NCBI RefSeq assembly: GCF_001039355.2
Contig: NW_019776127.1
Location: 34,108 to 98,107 of the forward strand
Source: Lingula anatina
Taxonomy: Eukaryota; Brachiopoda; Lingulata; Lingulida; Lingulidae
Length of the DNA: 64,000 bases
Reading direction: 5' to 3'
Shown: positions 45,001 to 56,249 of the stretch, one piece after another
Layout: every line of letters starts with the position of its first letter
How positions within the stretch are numbered: position 1 is the stretch's first letter
Translations under genes and position numbers: made by a program
Notes under the pieces: model-generated
Databases searched by the model: none
What the model saw: only the letters and a program-made list of their open reading frames with translations
What the model was told of the DNA's origin: nothing

Positions 45001-45150
45001 TGTTTTTAGTAGTGTTAATTTTAAATGGTTTCCAAGTGTTTCAGATTTAAATATTGTAGTGATTTTAATGATTTAAGTTATATTATTGTAAGGCGGCTTG
45101 AGGTAGCACGTAAGGCACCATATAAGAATATTATTATTATTATTGACAGA
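44130..45150 (+). mobile_element. 3' end of a non-LTR retrotransposon (LINE), 5'-truncated
   Basis: The plus frame 44249-44521 encodes the C-terminal tail typical of CR1/L2/Jockey-type reverse transcriptases: QGPLYLSD, YGDWAFIIYAPKLWNALPNF and FKSLLKTHIF. The downstream 3' UTR ends AAGGCACCATATAAGAATA followed by (TTA)n near 45125-45145, a common LINE tail. An (AT)n tract and the assembly gap interrupt the UTR. The RT core is absent, so it is a dead 5'-truncated copy. Confidence 0.75.
44524..45000. repeat. (AT)n microsatellite around assembly gap 44572-44959
   Basis: (TA)n runs to the gap on the left and (AT)n resumes on the right, so the 388-N gap is an unresolved dinucleotide tract. Its true length is unknown. 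Confidence 0.9.
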
Positions 45151-46269
45151 TATCTTTTACATGTCTATTTTATTTTACAAGTTTTTTATTTAGAATCCTG
45201 GTTGTGAAGAACTAGAAATTTCTTCCACTTGTATGAATACCAATTTCTACTATATATATTAGGTATTCAAGTAATCTGTTCTGTTATCGACTTCAAGTAC
45301 CTGAGAGGGCACGACGGGCCTTACAGGGCGCTGTTTTAAATTTTAAATATCCCTTTAAACTTAGATGTATCAGAGCTCTGTCGTGTCGTACAATTGGTTG
45401 TTTTTGGGAGCCATGCATCCACATATAAGGTGAATGAAACCGTATGTTAGTTCAACTCAGAGGTGGATCCAGGATTATTGGAAGGGGGTTCCACATATGC
45501 GAAGCTAGCCTCCTTTAAAATAAATATACCGTTCTGGGTAACACGAATATTGAAACTTTCCAATTGCGAAAACATTTTTGACTAAATGATGATTTTATTA
45601 TTAATGGAAATTAAGCTGCGATGTGTGGTACATATACTGTAATTACGCTGTCCTTCAACTCTTGCGTTAGGCTTCATTCACATGGAATGTTTTTTTTCTA
45701 AATTCTATTTTCTATTCACGGTATGTCTTGTGATCACGGTCTATGCCCTGAATATCCCGAGGCGTAGTTACTGGCAGTGCGAGCCAGTTACTTATACAAA
45801 GCCGTAATTAATTCTTGGCTGTGCTCGGAGGAGATTCTGATACGCTTGCCATCGGATCATGACGGTTGCACTCGTATCTGTCGTGTGTATACGGCTGTTT
45901 CACAATCAGGGTGAACAATTAAATGTGGTTATTGTTACAAGTGTCTGATAAATTAACAATTTATGATTGGAGATTGCTAATAGACTGATATCAAATACAC
46001 TGTTCATAGGAGCAAAATAAAAAAAAAAGAATAATCCGACTACAATTTACAAAAATATGGCCAATTATGTGTCCAAAAAGTACCTATTTCTAGCTGTTAC
46101 GATGGGTTATTTGCAACTTAGGTCATAAATATGATGCACTAGCTCTTTATGTCAATGATTTATGGTGAATATGATATTGGTATATAATCCCCACATCATA
46201 TGTCTTCTCTTCTAGCAGGTTCTTTCAAAGATATGTTCTGAGTAAATTTTTTTAACCATTTTGCTGAAA
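45151..46269. other. Non-coding, no recognised feature
   Basis: Ordinary AT-rich sequence. The last six bases, CTGAAA (46264-46269), are the left target duplication of the next element. Confidence 0.4.
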
Positions 46270-46939
46270 CCACCCTGAGCTTCAGAGATAACTTGACACT
46301 AACCTCTTCACTATAGCCTATCTTCATCGTGTCAAGTTACCTCTGACGAAAATAGTTTGACCTAGTTTATATAAGCCAATCGAATCCAAGTTTCAAAATT
46401 TTTCACCAAAGTTTGGTGAAAACGCTGATTGGTTGACCGTCAATCGGTAATCCTCGGCTGATTCCGCAAGCTCCATACTAACAACAAAGTTATGTCGAGT
46501 GCGGAGACATCCGAGTAGTTCCGAGTGCATAACCGTACACAAAGAAAGCATGGCGTCTCCTTCGAGTGACTACGTAAAATAATGTGTTAAGTTATCTCTT
46601 GATTCTTTGCAAAATATGAGTATATCGGAATTGAAACCAGAGCAGTTTGAGGCCCTGCATCATTATCTACTGAGGGATGATGTATTTTGCGTGCTGCCCA
46701 CAGGTTACGGCAAATCCCTGATATTCAGCCTTATCTTTGATTGATCCGGATTTGAACAAAGCACGCTTTGACTCGTTCGCGTTCATTGGCTAGATCGTTC
46801 AATGAGTCATTGAGTGCGGGCTTTAAATTTGATTGGCGGGCGGCGGGGGCAATCGAATGTGGTCAGAGGTAACTTGACACGATGAAGATAGGCTATAGTG
46901 AAGAGGTTAGTGTCAAGTTATCTCTGAAGCTCAGGGTGG
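46270..46939 (+). mobile_element. 670-bp TIR element carrying a RecQ-helicase N-terminal fragment
   Basis: The ends are perfect 78-bp inverted repeats (starting CCACCCTGAGCTTCAGAGAT), flanked by the 6-bp duplication CTGAAA (46264-46269, 46940-46945). Each TIR is itself a hairpin (AACTTGACAC with GTGTCAAGTT). The interior contains the helicase fragment at 46550-46744. A 6-bp duplication with long TIRs does not match Tc1, hAT, Harbinger or piggyBac, so the superfamily is unassigned. The identical TIRs suggest recent activity or inversion-driven conversion. Confidence 0.75.
46550..46744 (+). pseudogene. RecQ-like helicase N-terminal fragment with Walker A motif
   Basis: The frame starts MASPSSDYVK, meets TAA at codon 11 (46580-46582), and continues in the same frame to SISELKPEQFEALHHYLLR, then VLPTGYGKSLIFSLIFD and stop. 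The LKPEQ motif 0 and PTGYGKS Walker A are hallmarks of RecQ-type SF2 helicases. Nothing downstream (DEAD/DEAH box, motifs III-VI) is present. It is either a captured first exon of a host gene or the 5' remnant of a helicase-encoding transposon. Confidence 0.75.
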
Positions 46940-46945
46940 CTGAAA

Positions 46946-47550
46946 CAGGCTTTTGTACACATTTTACTTATTTTTGTTAATGCAATGAAAAACATATTTG
47001 ATAAGGCCAAATATTACTTTGAAATCACCTACGTGATAATAAGATGAATTTACCATCTTATGACTTAAACATAAGAAAAGAAATGTGCATATGTAACCAT
47101 TATAATTAATGCTATGACAGAGTTAAGGAGAAGCAGAAACCCAACAATCCTGAAAACAGTAGAACAAGAGGTGCAAATTAACGAGAGATGCAAAAGAAGA
47201 AAAGACTCCAAAAATAAGAATCAAGACTAAAAAAAAAAAAAAAAAAAAAAAAATGAATAGATAAAAAAGGTCAAGCAACAGAAAGAAAAGTTAAAATTAA
47301 AGTCTGGTGAATGAAAATCACACTAAATGACACACAACCAAGCTCCAGCATCCACGAAAAACGTGCTGTGGTGTTTCTCTAAAAAACTCTTAGATTAATA
47401 CATTTACTTGTATCCTTTTGGTCAAAGCACTGCTGTTATATCTTTAGTTTGACATTTTTTTTAGACTTTTGGCAAAAATAACTGGTAAACAATATGATAT
47501 TTCAATAACAAAAGTATCAGTTACTTGAATGTGTAGTGTCCGTACCCCCA
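46946..47550. other. Non-coding, with a poly-A near 47229-47253
   Basis: No recognised feature apart from an A-run and A-rich flanks. Confidence 0.4.
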
Positions 47551-47554
47551 GATC

Positions 47555-48245
47555 ATAGTCTAAGGGATATAGGAAACCCTATGCTAGTTCATATAGGGAA
47601 TTTTTATAAGACCAGGTTGAATGAAAAATAATGAATGTGGTCTAAATATCAGTATATAATTTTAATTTTTAATTTATGTTCAGACCATAACAAAAATTCC
47701 TATAGGAACCTATAGGAAATCTTATAGGAATTTCTATAGGAACCTATAGGAAACCCTATGCTTGTTCATATAGGGAATATTTATAAGGCCGGGTTGAATG
47801 AAAACTAATGAATCTGGTCTAAATATCAGTATGTAGTTTAAATAAATTTTTCAAGCCCGATAGTGGCATTGTCACATGAAAATTTTAGTGGGTTCATTTT
47901 CCGATTACTTTTTAAATATAACGAACAGTGGCCCAGCAAGCCTTGCTGGTCCATTTTTGATCTGTGCGTACTGCAGAGGTCATTGGAACAGGTGTATGTG
48001 AATCTGACATACACCGTTTTAGGGGTCAAACAGGCTCCATTCCCGGTTTTTGCTTACATGATTATTAGTCATTTCACTGTGTCGTGACATGAGTGTTGCA
48101 AAATCCAACTTGATTACCTGCTGTTTTCATGTTACATATGAGAATTTTAACTCTATTTTTAAGACCCAGTCATGCTTTTCTCATAATACGGCCCAGCAAG
48201 CTTTGCGGGTCCATCTCTACATTTGTTGAATCTAGTCTAAATATC
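47555..48245. repeat. Imperfect tandem repeat with CCTATAGG palindromes
   Basis: The block AGGAAACCCTATGCT-GTTCATATAGGGAA, followed by GGTTGAATGAAAA and GGTCTAAATATCAGTAT, occurs twice (about 47570-47665 and 47750-47840), with a third partial copy near 48232-48255. CCTATAGG motifs cluster at 47700-47755 between the copies. GCCCAGCAAGC also occurs twice (47931, 48192). Confidence 0.55.
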
Positions 48246-48249
48246 AGTA

Positions 48250-49340
48250 TATAATTTAAATTTTAAATTTAATAATAATATTAATAATAATAATAATAAT
48301 ATTTATTTATAGTCTAAAATCCAACATATGTTCAGTAGACTTTACAATTATTATAAAATTCAAATGAAAAGAAAAATATTGCTAATGGTTATAAGATGAA
48401 AGGATATATAAAATGAATACAAAATGGGAAATTTAAAACTATGACTTAGAACAGCTTTTCTTAAGAAGTGTTTTTTCAAGAAAGTGTCTGGTATACACGC
48501 GTCTGTCAAGTGGATTTGCACATATCAAAAGCATTTAGTGTTGAGGTGAAATGAATACTGTATTTGCACGGACAAAGCAGTCAGCTGGTATACTGCTGTT
48601 TAACAATAATGAATTTGTGTATTGACAAGGTAGAACACGGACATTTTTTATAATGTCATTATATCTTAGTGACACTCACACAATGCATTATTTTTACTAA
48701 CCATTTGGTCGTTCTTTTGCATCAATAAATCAGCTTTTGGTTATTTATTTCAATATTTGTATGTTTAATAAGAACATGTATTTATCAAACTGCGCAATTC
48801 AATCACTGTCAACTGCACCATAGGTTGAGTTTTATGGACAGCAACTACGCGTCACGATATACTTTAAAACAACAATATTTTTTTCTGCGAAAGGAATTTT
48901 ATTCTGCTCACACGTAATACAACGAGTTGGATATGCGACCACAGTGTCCCCTGCTCTGTCTACCTTCGGTCGCTCATTTGAATAGCTCTGTTAGGCCTAC
49001 ACGTCTACTTTCCCGACTATGAATGCGGCAGAAGGCTGCATTTTCATAATAACAAAATTAGGGTGCCAGGTGGTAGATATCTCACGCCATGGGTTGAAGT
49101 TTTGATCAACATTTATTCTTTATTAATAACACTGATTTTCGACCTTTGATTGACAAATGTGATTTTCCCTGTTCTTTGATTATCAGTATATATTTTATAA
49201 AAAAGTGAATTTTGAATTGTAAAGACGGGTTTATTACTGTCCACTGCAGGTTGCTCTGTCCATCCTGTTCCCCCGTCCACCATTTTGTTCCTGACAACTA
49301 TTCCCACAGCAAAAACAGCATCGGAATTTTTCACCTAATG
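48250..49340. other. Non-coding, with (AAT)n near 48271-48300
   Basis: No exon or transposon recognised. Confidence 0.4.
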
Positions 49341-49344
49341 CCAG

Positions 49345-49583
49345 TTACGTTGAAGTAAACTGTCGACAAAAGTCTTGTCCGTGGGAAATCTTCTGTGCAG
49401 TGACATGTTGGCTTTGAACAAATGCACATAACAATTTCAGATCTTTTCTATAAGGATTGTTTGTAGCGTGGTCTGGGAATGAATACACAACTGTCTTGAC
49501 ATTATACCTGTCACTCAACTTCTGCCAATACATGTCACTCCCATTGGACCCACCAGAATGGTCAGTATACAAAGCTGGTGTGT
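49345..49583 (-). pseudogene. Possible exon fragment with a Y-x3-GGSNGSD-like motif
   Basis: On the minus strand, after an acceptor-like CAACACACCAG, the frame reads ALYTDHSGGSNGSDMYWQKL, then TVVYSFPDHATNNPYRKDLK, and ends at a stop. The GG-x-x-G-x-D-x-x-W pattern followed by an H/Y-SFP strand is reminiscent of SLOG/LOG-like Rossmann folds in uncharacterised animal proteins. This match is from memory of a general pattern and is weak. No other exon of such a gene was found. Confidence 0.3.
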
Positions 49584-49637
49584 TGACAGTTTGCTGTTGA
49601 TTGAATGTAATTTGACCGCAATCAGATCGACAGCTAC

Positions 49638-50133
49638 CATGGCACAGTACACATGCGAATTGTGCGGCGCCTCCTGCAATCGCACCAGTCACCTTAAACG
49701 ACACCAGCTCACGCACACGAAGGCAAAATATGTAGCATCCCTCTAATACGGGAAGATCTTTGCTATTTGACATAACATGAATAGCCATCGACGCCTCCAT
49801 CAACTGCGAGACCAGGGGACCTCGACGAAAATGAGTGAGGGAATGGAACCAGAGGCCTCTTTGATTGTTAAAAGACCAAGGATTCAATGGGGGTTGGGAG
49901 CCGCCGACCGCGTTGTCATGCCCGACAATCTTTTACCCCCGGACGGCGACCCATCGGTCGCTGAAGCGTACGGAAGTCACTGGAGCAGTATACGGACCAG
50001 ATCCTCGAGGGGTAACAAACTTCAAGACTGGTACAATATAAGATTGACCACCCTTCAACCAGATGCCTTTCGAGACGAACTGGAGCGGATCTTGGAAGAT
50101 CAACGCACGGAGTTCAAGATCAATGTGTCGTAA
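49638..50133 (+). pseudogene. C2H2 zinc-finger ORF relic
   Basis: The frame from ATG 49638 encodes MAQYTCELCGASCNRTSHLK and RHQLTH, a complete C2H2 finger (C-x2-C-x12-H-x3-H), then stops. A second, damaged finger (GKIFAI, MNSHRRLH) is read across a stop in another frame. The frame 49777-50133 continues with an acidic and basic linker and a possible dimerisation-like segment (DWYNIRLTTLQPDAFRDELE, FKINVS). It is probably the 5' part of a multi-copy or transposon-borne zinc-finger gene, truncated and frameshifted. Confidence 0.5.
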
Positions 50134-50414
50134 GGATCTCGATGGTTTCTTCCACAATATTACCGCCAGTGATGTCTTAGAATGTGCAGTCACATTCTAA
50201 GTGGGTGGTAGACACTGTCGGAAAGACAGCTCTGCCATAACTGTGAATGATCCATGTTGCCCGTGTCCTTTGATTCACGGGACATTTATACGCAGCGTAT
50301 TACAATGAGTCAGCTTTTTTTACACAGAGAGTTTATACAATATTCGAAAACCGGCTAAAACCGGATGTAACATGATGGGAATGTTCTAGATAAATAAATT
50401 GTAATTACGATTGA

Positions 50415-50870
50415 AGACTCGTCTCATCTCTTTTCTTAGTGTTATGTTATGGAATTTTCTATTGAAATTCGGAAGATAATAGGAATATTCCAGATCTCTT
50501 TTCTTAGTATTATGTTATGGAAATTTCTATTGAAATTCGGAAGATAATAGGAATATTCCAGGTCTCTTTTCTTACTATTATGTTATGGAATGTTCTACTG
50601 AAATTCGGAAGATAATAGGGATATTCCAGATCAGTGTCTCATCTTTTTCTTAGTATTATGTTATGGAATGTTTAAAAAAATGTATAATAAAACGTGTCTA
50701 TCAAAATTCCGATAAGGAGCGGTTATACAATACCCGAAAACCAGTTAAAACCGGCTAAAAAGATAATAGGAATGTCCCAGATCTGTATCTCAACTCTTTT
50801 CTTAATATTATGTTATGGAATGTTCTATTGAAATTCGGAAAATAAAAGGAATATTCCAGATTCGTGACTC
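50415..50870. repeat. Short tandem array, about 82-bp unit, five partial copies
   Basis: The unit TCTTTTCTTAGT-TTATGTTATGGAA ... GAAATTCGGAAGATAATAGG ... ATATTCCAGA repeats three times from 50425 to 50635, with further interrupted copies at 50640-50670 and 50785-50870. The sequence GAAAACCGGCTAAAACCGG lies before (50345) and again inside (50738, variant), so a larger unit was also duplicated. Confidence 0.65.
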
Positions 50871-52445
50871 AACAGAATATTTTATATAATGTGTGTTTGA
50901 AGACGAAGGGTCTTTTTAGACGAGCGTAGACTGCATCCAGTTGCAATGTGATGTTACTGCGTTCAACGCCGTTGAGGAATTTTAAAAGTCTCACTGTGTT
51001 TGGTTCTCACTAAGCGCATTGTGACGGCGCTGGTCATCGTGGTTGACTTCTCCTGTTATTCGTTCAGGCAACAAAATTTTGTGCATATGCAATTTATATC
51101 CCAATGTCACACGTCGGGCAGAACCACATCTATTCATGTCTTCTGTTGCTGACAGTGTTTATAGTCGCTAAAATATAAGGAGACTACCACAAACGAGGTC
51201 TCGCTGATCCCAAGTCTATCTCGTTCAGTAAATACTCTGCACATTGACAGCCGTGTTAAAGGAAATAATTTACCCTAGGTAAATACAATTTTTGATTGAA
51301 TTGTGAATGTTGTCCAGGCATGTCCCCATTTTACTCGAATACTGCCAAAAAAAAAAAAAAAAAAAAAAAGCTGGTTAGCATACAAATACAACCAGTGTCA
51401 TTCAAAGTGTCACCATTGTGGTGTATAGAAGCGTGTGACGATAGCGTCATCTTCCACTTTTGTTGCTACGCGAAGTAGAAAGCACAGTACATTTGCGTTC
51501 TTCATGTCAGTCGACTCTACAAAGCTCTCCGCATTCTTTATTCATATAAATATAAATGACCAACATTACACATATCATATTTTCTGTTATGAATTCTACA
51601 TCAACTTTGATTTTATTTTCTATTATACTACAACTTAATTATAATTTTAGGTCATAGTAAAATAATTTATGTGAGATGATGTTAACAACGAATGGCTAAG
51701 GTCATGGTAGTGATCAAAAGTTTTGTGAGGAGCAGAATTGGTCTTTACAGATCCAAATTTTGAACGATGTATTAACATGAGTTAAGCAGTACCTAATACA
51801 CCCTGTACCTCTTAGGTCTGATGGACGTGTATAGTACATGTATAACATATACTATTCATATATAGCCAGTACTAGCATATGAAATCAATTTATTGCATGG
51901 CCTGCGCAAACTGTTTGGGTGCACTGCACATACATACAATACTATTCATATATTACCGGTAGGTGAAGTGCAGATACCTAGGCGTCTATGATTTTTATAT
52001 TTATAAAAAAATAACTTTTCAAAGTTCCAGTATATTCTAAAACTCCCTCTGTGTCTTATTGCAATGATTCCCAAAAGTATTCTAGAACTTTCTTTTGTAA
52101 GTATATCACGGGTAAGTTAGGAGACATCAGTAATGACAACATCAATTGTCTGCATGGTTGGTGCAGACCGCTAAGGTGCATTGTATTTTCAAGAGGTTTC
52201 TAGCTCATGCAAACCTTAACGCATTCAGCTGTATATTCACAAACACGAGGCAGGTGAGGGCGCATCAAACGCATCCTTCTGCACATTTTTAGAAAAAAGG
52301 TTCCAAATTGCCCTTTCAATAAATAAATAATCCAAAACTTTTTCCAATAACTCCTGAAATTAGATATCGCTAAAAATTACCATACAAACCCCTCCTTTAC
52401 GCTTCTTTGCTCACTATCCGATATATTTAACCTTTAACAAAAAAA
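50871..52445. other. Non-coding, with a poly-A near 51347-51369
   Basis: No exon-like or transposon signature recognised. Short plus frames at 51296-51638 are low-complexity. Confidence 0.4.
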
Positions 52446-52451
52446 TACTAG

Positions 52452-53727
52452 GGCCCGTATTCCAAGATGTTCCTTAAAATAGGCTTAAGGTCACTTTTTA
52501 TAAAGGCTTTCTTTGATGAGGTGTTCCTTGGTAAAGGGAAGCCTAACAAAATGGTATTCTAAGACCACAATTTAGCCTCTCCTTTGATAAGGAATTACTT
52601 TGACAAAAGTCAGCCTTTAGGTAAGGGACACTGACATAAAGTAGCTCCTCATTGGTTAGAGTAGGCCTTTGTGACACCCTACTCGTTAAAAAACCCTCAG
52701 TAACGTTGTATAATTGGGGTCAACTGATCAACTTCAGTCATGCAACAGCGCATATGGACATTATCACTGTATGTGGATGTTTTGATCTAAGCCAAATTTA
52801 GTGAATAAAGCAAGTATAGCAAGAAAAGAAAAGAATGGTTTGGAGGATGATAAAACCAAAGTCGTAGACCCTTTTCGGATATCGAAAAAGCAACTACTAA
52901 TGCAACTAGTCAACGGAGAAAAGCCTATCCTCGATCAAATGTATAACTTCCACCAAGGAGGTTGTTTTCACCCCTGTTTGTTTGTCTGTCTTTTTGTTAC
53001 CTCCACCAAGGAGGTTATGTTTTCATCCCTGTTTGTTTGTGTGTCTGACTGTCTGTCTGTTTGTTTGTCTGTAATCAACATAACTCAAAAAGTTACAGGC
53101 CGATTTTGATGAAACTTTCAGGGTAGCTCAGAAATGGGCTATATTAGAATATATTTATTTTTGGTGGTGATCAAGATCAATAATCAATCAATAATCAATA
53201 ATCAAAAATAACTCAAAAAGTTATGTGCCGATTTTTATGAAATTTTAAGGAACTGTCACAAGTGGGCCAAGGAAGAGATGATTAGTTTTTGGTAGTGATC
53301 CGGATCAGTAATCAATCAAAAATCAAAAATAAATAAAAACTAAATCATTACAGAATGAAAATTGGGTGGAGACTTTGCTCTCGGAGTGCTTTTCTAGTTG
53401 AATTTAATGATTTTGAATTTATGTAAGCATGTTGGTTTACGTAGTCCTCCATGGAGCTGATTTTCACAAGAGAAATGTACACGATGGCTGCTTAAGGAAG
53501 ACTCAAAGTTACTCCAGACCAACCTTATATTTTAAGGAATCCTCAGCCGAAAATAAAGGAAATCTTTAAGCAAAGACAGATTCTAGAAATGACCGATTCC
53601 TTTGCTAAGGATGATTGTTAAGTGATTCCTTTCAAGTGAGATAAAGAAAGGTCTTGGAATACAAATTTCGTATAAGGTCGACTTTAAGTCTCCCTTAACA
53701 CTAAAGGGAGATTCTGGAATACGGGCC
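52452..53727 (+). mobile_element. TIR element, GGCCCGTATTCCA ends, with a nested repeat
   Basis: The left end GGCCCGTATTCCA and right end TGGAATACGGGCC are inverted repeats, flanked by TAG (52449-52451, 53728-53730). Subterminal CCTTAA/TTAAGG motifs recur in both halves. A plus frame at 52801-52947 encodes NKASIARKEKNGLEDDKTKV and RISKKQLLMQLVNGEKPILDQ. It could be a transposase N-terminus (Harbinger-like), but this is unproven. The nested repeat 52948-53398 interrupts it. Confidence 0.55.
52948..53398 (+). repeat. CCACCAAGGAGGTT-type dispersed repeat
   Basis: Starts with CCACCAAGGAGGTTGTTTTC, repeats the start at 53002 with (GTTT/TCTG)n, then ACTCAAAAAGTTACAGGCCG, ATTTTGATGAAACTTTCAGG and GTGATCCGGATCA. 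It ends GAGTGCTTTTCTAGTTG. A 172-bp inverted copy lies at 63829-64000. This type of repeat is common in marine invertebrate genomes. Its mechanism is unknown to me. Confidence 0.65.
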
Positions 53728-53730
53728 TAG

Positions 53731-54080
53731 GTTTTATTGAATCGTCATTGAAATTTGCTCTTCCCTCATTTACACTAAAATGATTGTCATTAAAATTCGC
53801 TTGTAAAGCCTCATTTCTGCTTCAGGGGTAACTAAGAAATTGCATAGAAAGTATACTGCCCCTTAAAAGGTCCAAGGTACACTAAAAAATGCATGGAAAG
53901 TATATAGCCCCTGTCAAAAATGCAGGTTAAAAACCTCGCACTATATTACTCCCGTGCACGTTTCAAACATTTTATTTTTTTAGCACCCTCGGCGTGTTGA
54001 GTACGGTATTTTTAGCTTGTATTCTCTATTTAATTTAACAAGTTTTATATTTTAATTATCCTAAAAAGACATAGACGTGT
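53731..54080. other. Non-coding, no recognised feature
   Basis: AT-rich spacer between the TIR element and the duplicated IAP tail. Confidence 0.4.
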
Positions 54081-54084
54081 GCTT

Positions 54085-55280
54085 TGCTTTTCCACCTTAA
54101 TCTATTTATTATAGAAATTACGATCATAATGGGTTGGACTCTGAGATTAAATCGGCACCATCCCTGTCCAGGATTACTTGATGGTGAATCCGGTGCTATA
54201 CTTCACCAGGATTATGAGACATGTATGTCAATAAAAATATTTTATTTATTTAACATTGCCGTAAAAAATGATAAAATGATAATACAAAAAACAAACAAAC
54301 AAAAAATGACTGGTGTGTTTAACATGCATATATCACTATTTCCTGATCCACGGACACCCTGTAATCAAGATTGAATACCAAACTAACCGTGGCCTGACGG
54401 CGTTTTAAAATTTGACTTAATTTAGACCTCTTGTTCTTTTCAACAGGGCCCTGGACTTTGGAAACAAATCGGTGCATTTTTTTTTCTTTTCTTTTTTTTT
54501 TTTTTTGGCAAAACCGATGTAATGACCCGCACGAAAATGCAGTAGTATCGAAGTAGCAAAGAAGCATTAATGCAGTAGTGAAGTAGTGTGGAGTATATTT
54601 GCAGTAGAAATGCAGTATAGCCTACTGAGATTCTACTCCAAAAAGTACAAAGGTTTGTACAGAGATGAATATTGATGCAGTAGATAGACAACATGATAGA
54701 AGCATGTTTTAAATATGCTAATAAGCTCCCAAATCAAAGCAGATTTTAGGCATGTTTGCAGTATGATTGCTGTAGTCTACTACGCTGGAGTATCTATTGC
54801 GTTTTCGTGCGGAGAACCTTATTGTATATTGACCCTTTATTACAGATGAAATTATTGTTTTATTATTTTAATTTTATGTAAATAAACATCATCAGCTATT
54901 AATATCCATGACCCTAAGCGGTTATCTTGACATTTGTATCCTGGCATATAAAAGACGTGTTGGGTTTTAAAAGGAGCAGTATATTATAACCCATATGATT
55001 ATTATCAAACAAACGAACCCTAAACTTTAAGTGCTCGCCCCTGTCATCAGTATTCTTTGGTACCGAAACAACATGTTTCTTCTTTTTCTTTTATCTTTCA
55101 TATACTTAAATCCCACTGCATGACATTAACTCACCGAAATAAGAAGTATGCACCAATTCCAAAGGGATTATCGCGTTCCGCAAAGGTTGTATGCTGTTGT
55201 TTGATTCCTGTCATTTCTTTTCGGTTTGCAATTCATCATATGATCCTTTTTCCAGGCCCACACCTAAAGGAAACATCTCA
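54085..55280 (-). pseudogene. Broken duplicate of the IAP 3' end: 3' UTR, RING stub, Lys-rich exon, exon Z remnant
   Basis: Aligns in the same orientation with 22936-23290 (3' UTR), then jumps over nearly all the RING core to match 23455-23640 (the RING exon acceptor, CTTTGGAAACAAATCGGTGC). It then matches 23865-23945 (Lys-rich exon; CCCCTGTCATCA, TTCTTTGGTACCG). At 55175-55270 a copy of exon Z (LEKGSYDEL) with an in-frame stop follows. UBA and BIR exons are missing. It is a rearranged, non-functional segmental duplicate, further interrupted by the element at 54527-54812. Confidence 0.7.
54527..54812. mobile_element. MITE, CCGCACGAAAATGCAG ends, about 286 bp
   Basis: The ends CCGCACGAAAATGC and GCGTTTTCGTGCGG are inverted repeats. 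Subterminal GTAGTATC and GATACTCC-type motifs are also inverted. The 23.5-kb paralogue (AATGAACCTCATTG) is the empty site, so the insertion is proven by comparison. Partial copies lie at 7908-7978 and 60811-60855. No coding capacity. Confidence 0.75.
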
Positions 55281-55287
55281 CAGGGTA

Positions 55288-55289
<2 letters not shown>

Positions 55290-55373
<84 letters not shown>
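55290..55373. repeat. (AT)n microsatellite, 42 units
   Basis: Uninterrupted TA/AT dinucleotides next to the exon Z remnant. Confidence 0.95.
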
Positions 55374-55376
<3 letters not shown>

Positions 55377-56249
55377 CAATGTTCCATGCTGCCATAGGTT
55401 AAGATGTACAGTAAATGGAAGAAAACACCGTGTTCAATACTTTTTTCACTTAGTTTGGTGTAAGTAATATGACCGGTATATTCTTGGAAAAATGAAAAGA
55501 TTTTCATAAAATATTTTACAACCAAAACCTTACAAGCTTTATTTGCCACACATTTGATTAATCATTCCTTCACTAAATATTTAATCAAATTACTTTGAAA
55601 AATTCATATTATATTGCATTAAATTAAAAATAAAAGATTTTCCTTTACATATTTATGCAATAATCTCTAAAAAACTAAGCTCTGATAAAAAACAACTATA
55701 TTTAATTTGCCACACCTGTAAGCATATATGATAATACATGGCTTTATCTATTACATTCACTATTTAGAGACACTTGCCATAGAAACAAACTGGAAGCTTA
55801 CCAGTTAATTGTTTGGCCAGTGCACATGATCATTATACTGTTAAATGTGCAAGTCTCCAATTGTGATGTGGTGGTATGGTCTGAGTCAATTAGCATCTAG
55901 ATTTATATGTACCAGAGACAGTTCATTGATGTTAAATACCTCTATTCATTTAAGCCTCACCTTCACGCTTGTAGTCGTGTGTTTTATATTCAGAAGAACT
56001 GGCTGGTTTACAATACAGCAAGTGCCTGAAGTACATTGTTGCGGCAAGATCCCTTACATTACATCGACTGCAACATGAACGAGAGACGGTGTGATGAAGT
56101 ACTACATACAGTGGAGTCCATAATTAAGTTTTCAATGCATTCTGATCTAATAACGTTTCAATATTATAATGTTCACTTGATATTTAGAAGGGGTGGGCAA
56201 GCAATGGACAGCTATATCCTTCAACTCAACCAAAATGGAATAGATGAGA
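55374..56249. other. Non-coding, no recognised feature
   Basis: AT-rich. The short open frames at 55845-56257 have no domains. Confidence 0.4.

Noticed and set aside
50415-50870. Regular short repeats reminiscent of a CRISPR array
   Set aside because: The whole 82-bp unit is repeated rather than a short repeat with unique spacers, and the genome is eukaryotic.
55191-55467. Open frame rich in Ile-Tyr repeats
   Set aside because: It is only the translation of an (AT)n microsatellite. The same applies around 44520-45000.
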